Assembly (NCBI GenBank): GCA_017999985.1
Contig: JAGNKU010000004.1
Coordinates: forward strand, 124,001 to 188,000
DNA from: Phycisphaerae bacterium
GTDB taxonomy: Bacteria > Planctomycetota > Phycisphaerae > UBA1845 > Fen-1342
Length of the DNA stretch: 64,000 nt
Direction of reading: 5' to 3'
Part shown: positions 15,712 to 24,526 of the stretch, piece by piece
Layout of the letters: every line of letters begins with the position of its first letter
How positions within the stretch are numbered: position 1 is the stretch's first letter
Made by a program: the position numbers and the translations under genes
Notes under the pieces: model-generated
Seen by the model: only the letters and a program-made list of their open reading frames with translations
What the model was told of the DNA's origin: nothing
Database searches by the model: none

Positions 15712-16311
15712 ATGATGCTGCGAACTCAGAACGCGGTTGTGCTGTGTTCCCTGATCATCCTGCACCAGGTAGCCGTGACGCGCGCTCAGAGTCCGCCGAC
15801 GCCGACGGCCAGTGCCCCCGCGCCAGTCAGCACCGAGCGACCCGCACCGCCCGCGTCGCCGCACCCCGGTTGGGAAAAACTCAAACAACTGGCCGGTGAG
15901 TGGATCGCCGCCGTCGATGCCGCCGCTGAGAAGGATACATCGGCCGATGCGGTGCTGCCCCTGTGCATCTACCGCGTGACGTCTGCAGGCTCAGTCGTAC
16001 AGGAGACGCTTTTCCCCGGCACACCCCACGAGATGGTCACGATGTACCACCTCGACGGTCCGGACCTCGTTCTCACACATTACTGCGCACTCGGCAATCA
16101 GCCGCGCATGAGGGCTGAGCCGCCGGGCGCGCCGAACAAGCTCGTCTTCAAGTTCGCCGGGGGGACGAACATCGATCCGGCGAAGGATGGGCACATGCAC
16201 GATCTGACGCTGACGTTCATCGACGCCGACCACGTGCGGGCGGAGTGGGCTTCCTATGCCAAGGGCAGACAGAGTGGCGTGAAGACGTTTGAGATGAAGC
16301 GCAAGAAGTAG
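15712..16311 (+). CDS. hypothetical exported protein
   Basis: A 199-residue secreted protein with a signal peptide (LCSLIILHQVAVTRA, cut near residue 25), a Pro/Ala/Ser/Thr linker and a beta-rich domain. Segments such as PGWEKLKQLAGEWIAAVD, HEMVTMYHLDGPDLVLTHYC and FIDADHVRAEWASY have the shape of DUF1579-like or lipocalin-like small domains. AAGGAG precedes two adjacent ATG codons (15712 and 15715); the second has the better spacing. It lies just ahead of the zinc-ribbon membrane protein gene with a 20-nt gap. Confidence 0.7.
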   Translation: MMLRTQNAVVLCSLIILHQVAVTRAQSPPTPTASAPAPVSTERPAPPASPHPGWEKLKQLAGEWIAAVDAAAEKDTSADAVLPLCIYRVTSAGSVVQETLFPGTPHEMVTMYHLDGPDLVLTHYCALGNQPRMRAEPPGAPNKLVFKFAGGTNIDPAKDGHMHDLTLTFIDADHVRAEWASYAKGRQSGVKTFEMKRKK

Positions 16312-16331
16312 CCGCGCCGCGCGGGGCCCGC

Positions 16332-16895
16332 ATGTCGGCTGACCCGATGCATCCCGACGACGACGATGACCGGCCGCTCGAGGCCCGGTTGCCGCCGCCG
16401 GTGGTCGCGACGCCCAGCGACCTGCGGGGAGAGCCCGCCCAGCCGCTCGTGTGGTGGACGCCAGGTTGGCAGGATCTCGTGCGGCACGTGGGCTATCGGT
16501 GGGTCTACCTGCTGCCGGCGGCGGGGCTGCTTTTGCTGCTGGGCGGTGCGGTCATCTTTCCGCCCCTGGCCGGGGTGATGGCGTTACTCGGTGTGAAGCT
16601 GCTGATTGTGGTCGGCGCACTGGCCATCACGTTGACAGGGTACGTGATCCGGCGGGCGGTGCGGGCGCGGCGCGAGCCATTCTGCATTCACTGCGGGTAC
16701 AACCTGTCGGGCTTGCCGGACAACTATCGCTGCCCCGAATGCGGCCGGCCGTATACATGGCGGCTCATCGCGGAATACCGCCGCGACCCGCGCTGGTTCA
16801 TCGAGCGCTACAAGGCCCGCCAGAAGCTGCCGCCGGCCGGCCCGACGTTACCGGCCGGTCCCAGCGCGAAGCCTCGCCGCCGCGACGGCACGTGA
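16332..16895 (+). CDS. membrane protein with C-terminal planctomycete-type zinc ribbon
   Basis: A 187-residue protein with an acidic N-terminus (PDDDDDRP), two predicted membrane helices (about 58-80 and 84-107: YLLPAAGLLLLLGGAVIF, LLIVVGALAITLTGYV) and a cytosolic zinc ribbon: CIHCGYNLSGLPDNYRCPEC. That CGYNLxGL...CPECG pattern is, in my experience, typical of planctomycete proteins. A basic tail (KARQKL...RRRDGT) follows. Function unknown; the ribbon may bind a protein or RNA partner at the membrane. Confidence 0.8.
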   Translation: MSADPMHPDDDDDRPLEARLPPPVVATPSDLRGEPAQPLVWWTPGWQDLVRHVGYRWVYLLPAAGLLLLLGGAVIFPPLAGVMALLGVKLLIVVGALAITLTGYVIRRAVRARREPFCIHCGYNLSGLPDNYRCPECGRPYTWRLIAEYRRDPRWFIERYKARQKLPPAGPTLPAGPSAKPRRRDGT

Positions 16896-16903
16896 CGTGA
16901 CCC

Positions 16904-17242
16904 TTACGCAGTCTCCGGCTCAATCACGACCGCTGTGCCGTAGCAGAGCACCTCGGTCGCGCTCGCGCGGCTGGCGATCTCGGACGCATCGTAGCGCAGA
17001 CCGACAACGGCGTTTGCGCCGAGTGCGACGGCGTGATCGATCAGCAGGTCGTAGGCCTGCTGCCGCGCCTGCTCGCACATCTCCGTGTAAGCCCCGATGC
17101 GACCGCCGACAATGGACTTGAGCCCGCCCAGGATGCCCTGCGGGATCGTCGGGGCCCGGACGATGATGCCGCGCACGACGCCCAGGTAGCTCTTGATGCG
17201 GTAGCCTTCGATGACGAAGGTCGTCGTAACGGGAATCGACAT
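16904..17242 (-). CDS. YbjQ/UPF0145-family heavy-metal-binding-like protein
   Basis: A 112-residue cytosolic protein of the YbjQ/UPF0145 group: VTTTFVIEGYRIKSYLGVV, then IGAYTEMCEQARQQAYDLL and ALGANAVVGLRYDASEI, ending in a short beta strand (EVLCYGTAVVIEP). Members form small pentameric or decameric assemblies and are often labelled heavy-metal-binding, though the role is not settled. The start at 17242 has GGAGGA 7 nt upstream and matches the family N-terminus. The longer frame to 17290 is not needed. Confidence 0.88.
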   Translation of the reverse strand: MSIPVTTTFVIEGYRIKSYLGVVRGIIVRAPTIPQGILGGLKSIVGGRIGAYTEMCEQARQQAYDLLIDHAVALGANAVVGLRYDASEIASRASATEVLCYGTAVVIEPETA

Positions 17243-17290
17243 TGCACGTCCTCCGCGCCACGCCACCCGCGGCTCGTGTGCCAAGCGCAA

Positions 17291-18391
17291 CTATAGCGAC
17301 GCGTGACCGTGCGTGCGAGTGCCACCGTGCGCAGCGCTGCGCTCGGCCGGCACGAAGCGAAACACGCAATCGAACAGCTTGCCGCCAACGCGCGCCGCCA
17401 CAGCCTCGTCCTTGAGCACCGCCGACCACAGCGTGTCACACGTGAAGCGGGCGTGGAAGTTGCTCTCGATCGCCCGGCCCATGCCGTGCAGAATGAGCAG
17501 GTCGGCATCCGCGCTGGCCGCCACGAACTCCTCCGACAGCGCCGCCAGGTCGATCAACGGCACCGCACTGCCCGTCGCGACCACGCCCAGCCGGCCGCCG
17601 GTCAGGGCCGCCTGCAGCGCGCCGTCCAGTGCCGCGCAGCGTTCCAGCAGCGGCACCAGCTCCGCGGCGGTGACGTCGTTCAGCGCCGGCGCGCTGTTCG
17701 CCGCCAGCGTCACCCGTGCTCCGGCCTGCACCAGCCACCGCGCCAGCGGCACACAGCCCAGCACGATGTCACTGCCGGCGTTGTCCACGAAGAACACGAC
17801 GTGCCTGTACGCCGGCGCAGCGCTCCAGCGCCGCCACCACGCCGCCACGTCATCGATTAGCCACGGCCGCGCGGGCTGCGACGCGCGCGCGTGTCCAAAC
17901 GCCGTCGTGCCAGCACGGTGCCGCTGAATCGTCGCGGCGGATCCCAGGTCAAAGATGTTTCCCGCCATCAGGCCCTGCACCAGCAGTTCCTGGCGCTGGG
18001 CCGGCGCGGCCCCGTCCAACTCGGCCAGCACATCCGGCAGCAGCCGCAGCGCCGTGTCATTCTCCCGCTGCTTGACGCCCGCGAACGGATCGTCGAAGCC
18101 ATAACGACACAGCGCGGCCCGGCGCAGTTCCGTGAAGACCACGATGTCGAGCGGCCCGCCGGGTTGCGTGGTCCCATCCAGCGCCGCATACGCCGCCAGG
18201 TAGTCGCGCCGCACGGCCGCCAGGCGCTCCGCCGGCGGCGCATACTCCTCCTGAATCAGTGGAATCAGCACGTCGTCCAGGTGCCAGCGGAAGAGCGCCT
18301 GCCATCGCGCGCGGCCCGCCGCATCCGTCGCCAGGTCCCAGTCACAGCGGCGATACCCCGCCGGGTCCGCCAGTTGTCGCAGGTCGGCCAT
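17291..18391 (-). CDS. DUF89/ARMT1-like damage-control phosphatase
   Basis: A 366-residue metal-dependent phosphatase of the DUF89 family, which removes phosphate from damaged or surplus sugar-phosphate metabolites. Signature segments are GQ-free N-terminal helices (WQALFRWHLDDVLIPLIQEE), a glycine-rich middle (MAGNIFDLGSAATIQ), VVFFVDNAGSDIVLG with the metal-binding Asp/Asn pair, VTLAANSAPALNDVT and LLILHGMGRAIESN. This arrangement is closest to the plant/PANK4-type subfamily rather than ARMT1 itself. It is divergent from the nrnA-like gene 54 nt away. Substrate not predictable. Confidence 0.87.
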   Translation of the reverse strand: MADLRQLADPAGYRRCDWDLATDAAGRARWQALFRWHLDDVLIPLIQEEYAPPAERLAAVRRDYLAAYAALDGTTQPGGPLDIVVFTELRRAALCRYGFDDPFAGVKQRENDTALRLLPDVLAELDGAAPAQRQELLVQGLMAGNIFDLGSAATIQRHRAGTTAFGHARASQPARPWLIDDVAAWWRRWSAAPAYRHVVFFVDNAGSDIVLGCVPLARWLVQAGARVTLAANSAPALNDVTAAELVPLLERCAALDGALQAALTGGRLGVVATGSAVPLIDLAALSEEFVAASADADLLILHGMGRAIESNFHARFTCDTLWSAVLKDEAVAARVGGKLFDCVFRFVPAERSAAHGGTRTHGHASL

Positions 18392-18445
18392 TCGTCCTCC
18401 GGGCGGCTGTCATCGCCGTGTCGGGCGCATACAATCTGCCGCATC

Positions 18446-19444
18446 ATGATCGCTCCGGAAGCATATCACAACGTGCGCACCTGGCTGGCAGGCTGCCGGC
18501 AGCCATTGCTCTTGACGCATCGGCGGCCCGACGGCGACGCGCTCGGTGCCATGGCGGCCATGACCTATGCGCTGCGCGCCCTCGACCTCAACCCGCGGCC
18601 GGCGCTGTACGAGCCGCTCCCGTCACGCTATGCGCTGCTCGCCCGAGACATCTGCTGGCAACTCTGGGCGTCCGAGCGGGCGCGCCTGGTCGCTGAGTGT
18701 GACGCCGTGGTGGTCCTCGACACCTGCGCCTGGTCGCAGCTCGAGCCGGTCGCGGACTATCTCCGGACGGCGCCGCGGACGCTGGTAATCGATCACCATC
18801 CCACCCGCGACGTGCTCGGGCAGCGCGCCGGCGACCTGCTGTTGTGCGACGAATCCGCCGGCGCCGTGTGCCTCCTGGTCGCTGAGTGGATGGAGACGGT
18901 CGGCCTGCCGATCGAACCGCCGACGGCCCGCGCGCTGCTGACGGGGCTGGCGACCGATTGCGGCTGGTTCCGTTTCGCCAATACCGATGCACGCCTGTTG
19001 AACATGGCGGCCCGACTCGCCGTCGCCGTTCCTTCGATTAACGACATCTATCGCGCCATCTACGAGCAAGACTCCCCCGGCAAGCTGCGCCTGATCGGGC
19101 GGATGCTGCTGTCGCTCGAGCTACTGGCAAACGACAAGCTCGCCGTGCTCAAGCTCCGTCAGGCCGATTTCGCCGCCGCCGGCGCCGACGGCACCATGAC
19201 GGAGGACATCGTGAACGAAGCCGGGCGCCTGAACGGCATCGAGGCCACCGTGCTGTTCACCGAGGAGCCCGACGGCAGCGTGCGCGTCAACTTCCGCAGC
19301 AAGCAGACGCTGGACGTTGCCGCGCTTGCCGCCCAGTTCGGCGGCGGCGGTCACCAGCGCGCCGCGGGCGCCCGCCCGCACGGGTCCTGGGACGAGGTTG
19401 TCGCGCGCGTCACCGCCGCGACCGCGGCCGCGCTCCGCACCTAG
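18446..19444 (+). CDS. DHH/DHHA1 phosphoesterase, NrnA-like (nanoRNase / pAp phosphatase)
   Basis: A 332-residue exopolyphosphatase/nanoRNase-family enzyme, expected to degrade 2-5-nt RNA and possibly dephosphorylate pAp. The DHH domain shows THRRPDGDALGAM, VVVLDTCAW and LVIDHHPTRD. TDCGWFRFANT completes the metal site. The C-terminal DHHA1 substrate domain has VRVNFRSKQTLDVAALA and the glycine-rich QFGGGGHQRAAGA. ATG at 18446 was chosen because it directly precedes the conserved N-terminal helix; the open frame further upstream lies antisense to the DUF89 gene. A TACAAT box at 18430 may be its -10. Confidence 0.9.
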   Translation: MIAPEAYHNVRTWLAGCRQPLLLTHRRPDGDALGAMAAMTYALRALDLNPRPALYEPLPSRYALLARDICWQLWASERARLVAECDAVVVLDTCAWSQLEPVADYLRTAPRTLVIDHHPTRDVLGQRAGDLLLCDESAGAVCLLVAEWMETVGLPIEPPTARALLTGLATDCGWFRFANTDARLLNMAARLAVAVPSINDIYRAIYEQDSPGKLRLIGRMLLSLELLANDKLAVLKLRQADFAAAGADGTMTEDIVNEAGRLNGIEATVLFTEEPDGSVRVNFRSKQTLDVAALAAQFGGGGHQRAAGARPHGSWDEVVARVTAATAAALRT

Positions 19445-19464
19445 CCGCCCGGACGGCGCGCGGG

Positions 19465-21675
19465 CTACAGGTTCTCCAGGATAAAGTTGAGCTGCAGCGT
19501 GTCCCAGTGCGCCCCGCCCACGCCGTGCCCGTCGGAGGGGTAGATCATCAGGTCAAACTGCCGGTTCGGCCCCCGCGCCGCCTCGATGAACTGCCAGACG
19601 TTCGTCAGGTGCACGTTGTCGTCCACCGCGCCGTGCACCAGCAGCAGCCGCCCGTGCAGCGTCCCCGCCGCCGTCACCGCCGACGACGCCAGATAGCCCT
19701 CGATGTTGTGCTCGGGCATGCGCATGAGCCGCTCGGCGTAGACCGAATCGTAGTTGCGCCAATCCAGCAGGGCCGAGCCCGCGATCCCCATCTTGAACAT
19801 CTGGCTGTGCGTCAGCGCGAACGCCGCCATGAAGCCGCCGTAGCTGTGCCCGACGATCCCGACGCGCGTCAGGTCCGCGCATTCATGCGCGGCCAGCCAG
19901 CGCAGGCTCTCTTCCAGGTCGGCCAGCTCCACCACGCCCAGCTTCTGCCACGCGTGCCACGCGCTCACCGCGCCTTCGCCGCCCGCTGAATGGGGATCCA
20001 CCGCCCAGATGATGTAGCCCTGCTGCGCCAGCCACTGATGAAATGCGTAGTCCCCCGCCTCCCAGCGATTCTCGACCATCGGCATGTGCGGCCCGCCGTA
20101 CACCAGCGTCAGCACCGGATACTTGCGGCTGCGATTGAAATCCGGCGGCCGCAGGATACACGCGTGCAGATTGTGGCCCGCCGGCGTCGGCACCGTGACC
20201 ATCTCCGGCGTGCTCAGGCGATACTCGCGCAAGGCCGGCACCTCATTGGCGCTGATGACCCGCTCCAGCTCGCCGTTGGCACGCCGTAGGTGCACCTGCG
20301 TCGGCGCCGTGATGCTGCTGAACGTATCGAAGAAGTACCGGAATTGCGGGTCGAAGTTTACGCCATGGCTGAAGCCCGGCGTGGTTAGCCGTTCCAGCCC
20401 ACTGCCGTTTAGCCGGACACGATACGCGTGCGACTCGACGTGGCTATCGCGCGTGCCGGAAAAATAGACCCAGCCGTTTACTTCATCGACGCCATGCAGC
20501 GCGCGGACCTCCCACGCGCCGGACGTCACGCGTCCGAGGAGCGTTCCATCCGCTGCGTAGTGATAGAGATGCGCCCACCCGTCCTGCGTGTTGCGCCAGA
20601 CAAACGTGCCGTCCTTCAGCCAATGCGGCGGTCCGTAGTACTCCACCCACGCGGGCGAGTTCTCGACCACGAGGGTCTGCGTCGTCCCGGGCTCCACGCC
20701 GGCGGCATCCAGGTGCAACCAGCGCTGCTCCCGGTCCTGCACCGCGAACACCACCCGCCCGTCCGGCGACCACGACACGCCGGAGATGAGGATGTCGGTG
20801 CCTTCGTACGCCGCGAGATCGACCCAGGTCGTCGCGCCGCCGGTGGTGGGCACGATTCCCAGGCGCACGCGCGGATTCGGGTCCCCCGCCTTCGGATAGC
20901 GCAGCTCCTGGACTTTCGGCCGGATGGGCACATAGTCCACCAGCGGGTAGACCGGCACCTCGCTCTCATCGAGCTGCAGGTACGCCAGGTGGCCGCCGTC
21001 CTCGGACCACCAGTACGCCCGCCAGTTGCCGCGGCCATACAGCTCTTCCTGGTACACCCAGTCCAGTACGCCGTTGAGCAGCGTGGGGCTGCCATCCTGC
21101 GTGAGCTGCTTCTGCTCCGCGGTCGTCGTGTCGATCGTGTACAGGTTGTTGTCACGGACGAAGGCCACGTGCATGTTGTCGGGACTGATCGTCAGCTCGG
21201 GGCACTCGCCGGGCTGCTCGGTCAGACGGACCAGCTGGCCGTGGGCGAAGTGATAGGCATACCAGCGCTGGGCGTGCTCCAGCAGCGCCAGGCCGCGGTC
21301 AGCGCTGAACTGCGCCGGGTGCCGCGCGCCGCGCGCCGCCGCCCCCGCGTCGAAATCGCCCTGCGCCAGCAATGCCCTCTCCAGCGCGCCAGAGTCGTAC
21401 GCCGGCTGCGCGGCGTCGCTGACCGCGTCCACCTGCTGCAGCACGTCGTCGCGCCACTCGAGGTAATGCCGCCCGTCGTCGAGCCACGTCAGCCCCCACG
21501 CGTGACTCACGTTGAAATCGACCGGGTTCGGCCCGTAGACCGATTCCAGCGTCAGGCGCTTCAGACCGCCGCGCGGCGCTACGCAACCGCTCAGACCGGC
21601 GCTCGCCGCCAGGGCCAATACCGCAACGCAGCGCCCCCAGGCTGCCCGTCGAACCGCACTGCTGGCCACGCGCAT
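19465..21675 (-). CDS. dipeptidyl-peptidase IV-like S9 serine peptidase, lipoprotein
   Basis: A 736-residue S9B peptidase that removes X-Pro dipeptides from peptide N-termini, probably in the periplasm. It carries a lipobox LSGC near residue 30. The N-terminal beta-propeller includes DWVYQEELYGR with the Glu-Glu pair that holds the substrate amino group in DPP-IV. The C-terminal alpha/beta-hydrolase domain has VGHSYGG (Ser about 610), GAVDDNVHL (Asp about 684) and YPSDGHGVGG (His about 717). All catalytic parts are intact. It is divergent from the gene at 21816. Confidence 0.93.
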   Translation of the reverse strand: MRVASSAVRRAAWGRCVAVLALAASAGLSGCVAPRGGLKRLTLESVYGPNPVDFNVSHAWGLTWLDDGRHYLEWRDDVLQQVDAVSDAAQPAYDSGALERALLAQGDFDAGAAARGARHPAQFSADRGLALLEHAQRWYAYHFAHGQLVRLTEQPGECPELTISPDNMHVAFVRDNNLYTIDTTTAEQKQLTQDGSPTLLNGVLDWVYQEELYGRGNWRAYWWSEDGGHLAYLQLDESEVPVYPLVDYVPIRPKVQELRYPKAGDPNPRVRLGIVPTTGGATTWVDLAAYEGTDILISGVSWSPDGRVVFAVQDREQRWLHLDAAGVEPGTTQTLVVENSPAWVEYYGPPHWLKDGTFVWRNTQDGWAHLYHYAADGTLLGRVTSGAWEVRALHGVDEVNGWVYFSGTRDSHVESHAYRVRLNGSGLERLTTPGFSHGVNFDPQFRYFFDTFSSITAPTQVHLRRANGELERVISANEVPALREYRLSTPEMVTVPTPAGHNLHACILRPPDFNRSRKYPVLTLVYGGPHMPMVENRWEAGDYAFHQWLAQQGYIIWAVDPHSAGGEGAVSAWHAWQKLGVVELADLEESLRWLAAHECADLTRVGIVGHSYGGFMAAFALTHSQMFKMGIAGSALLDWRNYDSVYAERLMRMPEHNIEGYLASSAVTAAGTLHGRLLLVHGAVDDNVHLTNVWQFIEAARGPNRQFDLMIYPSDGHGVGGAHWDTLQLNFILENL

Positions 21676-21815
21676 CTCCTCACACGCCCGCCACCACCCG
21701 CCCGGGCGTGCGACGTATCCTACCCGGCGTGCACGCGAACGAAAGCCCGCCCTGCCTGCCGTTGCGTTCCGGCGCCGCTTTTGCTTTCATGCTGGCGCCG
21801 CGCGTGGAGCCCTGG

Positions 21816-22421
21816 ATGGACTTCGCCAACACGACTGACCTGGACAGCGCCCGACTCGAGCGGCTCTACACCCGCCACACTTGGCCCTATCGGCACGACC
21901 GGCTCACCGTCCGGGTGCGCTGCAGCCGCGGGGCGGCCTTCTCCGGCACGTGCTACTACACCGACGGGCGCATCTTCGTAAACCTCGGCCGGCGAAACAC
22001 CTATCCGTACGTGCTGAGTACGCAGATCGCCCGCTCGCAGTCGAACCGGACGCACTGGTGGCGCGAGACGTATCGCCTGGTGCTGCCGGACGCGTACCAG
22101 CTCGCCCTCTTCGTCTACCTCCACGAGCTGTACCACTTCCTGGTCAAGGCCGCCGGCCACAATCCGCGCCGCAAGGAGGCGATGTGCGACCGCTTCGCCG
22201 CGCGGGCGCTCGTGGACGCGTGTGGGGCGCGCGTGCACGACGCGCGCGGCCGGCCGGTCGCCAGGTCCAGTTGGGACTTCCAGGATCTGCACGGCTTCGT
22301 GGCGGCGGCGCCCAAGGTGCCCGTGCAGGGCACACTCTTCGGCGGCATCGAGCCGCGCATCATCCCGGTGACCATCTACGGCGTCCGCACCGGCACGCGC
22401 CGGCCCGAGCGGCGCCCCTAG
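21816..22421 (+). CDS. HExxH metallopeptidase-like protein
   Basis: A roughly 201-residue soluble protein with His-Glu-Leu-Tyr-His in LFVYLHELYHFLVKAAGH, followed by RRKEAMCDRFAARAL. The Glu/Asp in this second helix could complete a zincin site, as in SprT- or ImmA-like peptidases. Upstream, GRIFVNLGRRNTYPYVL forms a beta part. I chose ATG 21816 because GGAG sits 7 nt ahead. ATG 21789 or GTG 21708 would extend the N-terminus by 9 or 36 residues without a signal peptide. Function unknown; catalytic activity is inferred from the motif only. Confidence 0.68.
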   Translation: MDFANTTDLDSARLERLYTRHTWPYRHDRLTVRVRCSRGAAFSGTCYYTDGRIFVNLGRRNTYPYVLSTQIARSQSNRTHWWRETYRLVLPDAYQLALFVYLHELYHFLVKAAGHNPRRKEAMCDRFAARALVDACGARVHDARGRPVARSSWDFQDLHGFVAAAPKVPVQGTLFGGIEPRIIPVTIYGVRTGTRRPERRP

Positions 22422-22545
22422 CCGCGCTGCCCGCCGCGTTGCGCGCTGTACATCCCGCCGATCGAGGGCCAGAATGCCCAGGTTTGTAAGGCCGGGTGCG
22501 CCGCGGAGACGGCGCCGCATGTTCGCTCAAGTGGAGGATCCTGAG

Positions 22546-23112
22546 ATGCTTCGCACGTCATTCGCACTTGTCGTCGGCGCTGCTCTGTGCCTGTCGCTCG
22601 CCGGCTGTCAGCAGCCGCGTCTGGATGAGATGATGGTGCAGCCGCCGCGGCCGACTGAGCTCGACCGCCTCAACGCTTTCGTCGGCACGTGGGAAGGCAC
22701 GTCGGAGATGAAGCTGCTGGGCAGCGGCGAGACCCTGCAGAGCACGGGCACAAGCACTGTCACCTGGGAGGCCAACCAGTGGCTGCTCGTCGAACGTTTC
22801 GAAGACACCATGGGGACCGCAGAGACGAAGTACGCCGGCCTCTGCATCTGGTCCTGGGACGCGAGCACCGGCAAGTACCGCCTGGACTTTTTCGACAATT
22901 TCGGCGGCGGCGGGTCCGGCACGGCGACGTACGACGAGGCGCAGCAGACCTGGCACATGACCGTCAAGACCAACTATGGCGGCCAGACCGGCTGGAGCGT
23001 GGGCACGGCGACGTTCACCGACCCCGACACGATGGAGTGGGAGCACACGCAGTGGGACAGCCTGAAGCTCACGAAGTGCGCGGAGATGAAGGGCACGAGC
23101 CGCCGCAAGTAA
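22546..23112 (+). CDS. DUF1579-family lipoprotein
   Basis: A 188-residue lipoprotein with a strong signal (FALVVGAALCLSLAGCQQ, Cys about 21). The mature part is a DUF1579-like lipocalin-style beta barrel: RLNAFVGTWEGTSEMKLL, STVTWEANQWLLVERFED, CIWSWDASTGKYRLDFFD, TFTDPDTMEWEHTQWD. Members are of unknown function, perhaps carriers of small hydrophobic compounds. GGAGG is 9 nt upstream of ATG 22546; the longer frame from 22474 has no signal-like start. The weakly similar exported protein at 15712 may be a distant relative. Confidence 0.82.
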   Translation: MLRTSFALVVGAALCLSLAGCQQPRLDEMMVQPPRPTELDRLNAFVGTWEGTSEMKLLGSGETLQSTGTSTVTWEANQWLLVERFEDTMGTAETKYAGLCIWSWDASTGKYRLDFFDNFGGGGSGTATYDEAQQTWHMTVKTNYGGQTGWSVGTATFTDPDTMEWEHTQWDSLKLTKCAEMKGTSRRK

Positions 23113-23178
23113 GCGCGCCGGGGCGCCGCCGCAATCCAGCCGCGCCCGGGACACGCGCGCGGGTCGTGCGGATGTGTG

Positions 23179-23733
23179 CTATTCCTTCCCGACGTAGGTG
23201 CGGGTGCGCGTGTCGACGCGGATCGTGTCGCCCATCTTGATGAACAGCGGCACGCGCACCACCAGGTGGTTCTCGAGCGTCGCTTCCTTCAGGACGCTGC
23301 CGGCATTGCCGACCGAATGCGACGGCGCCGCGGTTTCGGCCACGGCCAGGCGGATGATCTCGGGCATTTCCAGCGCGAGCGGGCGGTCGTCGACGAACAT
23401 GACGCGATACTCTTCGCCCTCCTTCAGGAACGGTTCACAGCCGTGCAACTGCACGCCGCTCAGCGCGTGCTCCTCGAACGTCGCGCTGTCCATGAAGACG
23501 TAGGCCCCGCCCTTCGCGTAGAGGTATTGCATCGCGCGCATGGCGTGCGAGACCTCTTCGATCGGCTCCAGGTCCGCCAGCGTGCGGTCCACCGGGTGGC
23601 CGTCGCGCACGTCGCGCAGCGACACGTGCACCGTAGGCCGCTGCTTGCCCGTGTGCCGCTCCTGGAAATCGGTCACCGAGTAGACATGGTTCTGATGACG
23701 GATCAACATGCCACGCTTGAGAGGGATGTTCAT
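23179..23733 (-). CDS. efp: translation elongation factor P
   Basis: Relieves ribosome stalling at polyproline. The 184-residue protein has the KOW-like N-terminal domain (LKRGMLIRHQNHVYSVTDF) and a loop HTGKQRPTVHV whose Lys is the likely site of post-translational modification. OB domains follow with YLYAKGGAYVFMD, YRVMFVDDRPLALEMPEII and the C-terminal signature VRVPLFIKMGDTIRVDTRT. The start at 23733 has GGAGA 7 nt upstream. No epmA/epmB/earP modifying gene is nearby. EF-P is relevant here because several products in the window are Pro-rich. Confidence 0.93.
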   Translation of the reverse strand: MNIPLKRGMLIRHQNHVYSVTDFQERHTGKQRPTVHVSLRDVRDGHPVDRTLADLEPIEEVSHAMRAMQYLYAKGGAYVFMDSATFEEHALSGVQLHGCEPFLKEGEEYRVMFVDDRPLALEMPEIIRLAVAETAAPSHSVGNAGSVLKEATLENHLVVRVPLFIKMGDTIRVDTRTRTYVGKE

Positions 23734-23953
23734 GACGTGCTCTCCGACATGCGAGTGGCTGCGCCTATTATACCGTATCCCGGGGTCGGAGGGACCCCCC
23801 AGCCGCGAACGCGGGGCGGCCGGATCGACCCCACCGGCAGCCCGCTGCCGGGTTGCCACGCGGCCCCTGCACGGGCCGATGCGGGGAGGTTTGACGCCCG
23901 CGGTCCCGGCCCCTAGTTTGAGCCACACAGCGCCCCAGCAGAGGTAACGTGCG

Positions 23954-24514
23954 ATGATCGATCGTGGAGTCTATGCCAAGGTGCCGGCCGGGACGCACTT
24001 GCCGTCCGCGGTGAATGTCATCGTGGAAATTCCCAAAGGCCGGCGGAGCAAGTTCGAGGTCGATCAGGCGACGGGGCTGATCCGGCTGGACCGCTACCTG
24101 TACTCGTCGAGCCACTACCCCGGCGACTACGGGTTCATCCCGCAGACGCTGGCCGAGGACGGCGACAACCTGGACGTGCTGGTGATGGTGAACGAGCCAA
24201 CGTTCAGCGGCTGCCTGATCCAGGCCCGCGTCGTGGGACTGTTCCGGATGATCGACCGCGGGCAGCACGACTACAAGGTGCTCGCGGTGCCGAGCTCCGA
24301 TCCGCTGTTCGCGGAGATCAGGGATCTCCCCGACGTGCCGAAGCACTACCTGCGCGAAGTCGAGCACTTCTTTGCCAGCTACAAGCTGCTCGAGGGCGTG
24401 ACGATCATCACCGAGGGCTGGGACAACGCCACCGCGGCCAGCACGGAGGTGCACGCGTCGGTGGACCGGTTCATGGCGGAGCTGGCCCGCCGGGCGAAGA
24501 GCCAGTTGGGCTGA
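23954..24514 (+). CDS. ppa: inorganic pyrophosphatase, family I
   Basis: Hydrolyses pyrophosphate to two phosphates, pulling biosynthetic reactions forward. The 186-residue protein shows NVIVEIPKGRRSKFEVD, LDRYLYSSSHYPGDYGFIP, and the metal-binding EDGDNLDVLVMV with the Asp cluster of family I, then DYKVLAVPSSDP and HYLREVEHFFASYKLLEG. All are in normal order and spacing, and the length fits. GAGGTAACG lies ahead of the ATG. It is divergent from efp and 12 nt ahead of the UPF0316 gene. Confidence 0.95.
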   Translation: MIDRGVYAKVPAGTHLPSAVNVIVEIPKGRRSKFEVDQATGLIRLDRYLYSSSHYPGDYGFIPQTLAEDGDNLDVLVMVNEPTFSGCLIQARVVGLFRMIDRGQHDYKVLAVPSSDPLFAEIRDLPDVPKHYLREVEHFFASYKLLEGVTIITEGWDNATAASTEVHASVDRFMAELARRAKSQLG

Positions 24515-24526
24515 CGAGGAGTTGAC

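Noticed and set aside
20428-21981. Plus-strand open frame opposite the DPP-IV-like gene
   Set aside because: Composition is that of a shadow frame, and the minus strand has a complete S9 peptidase.
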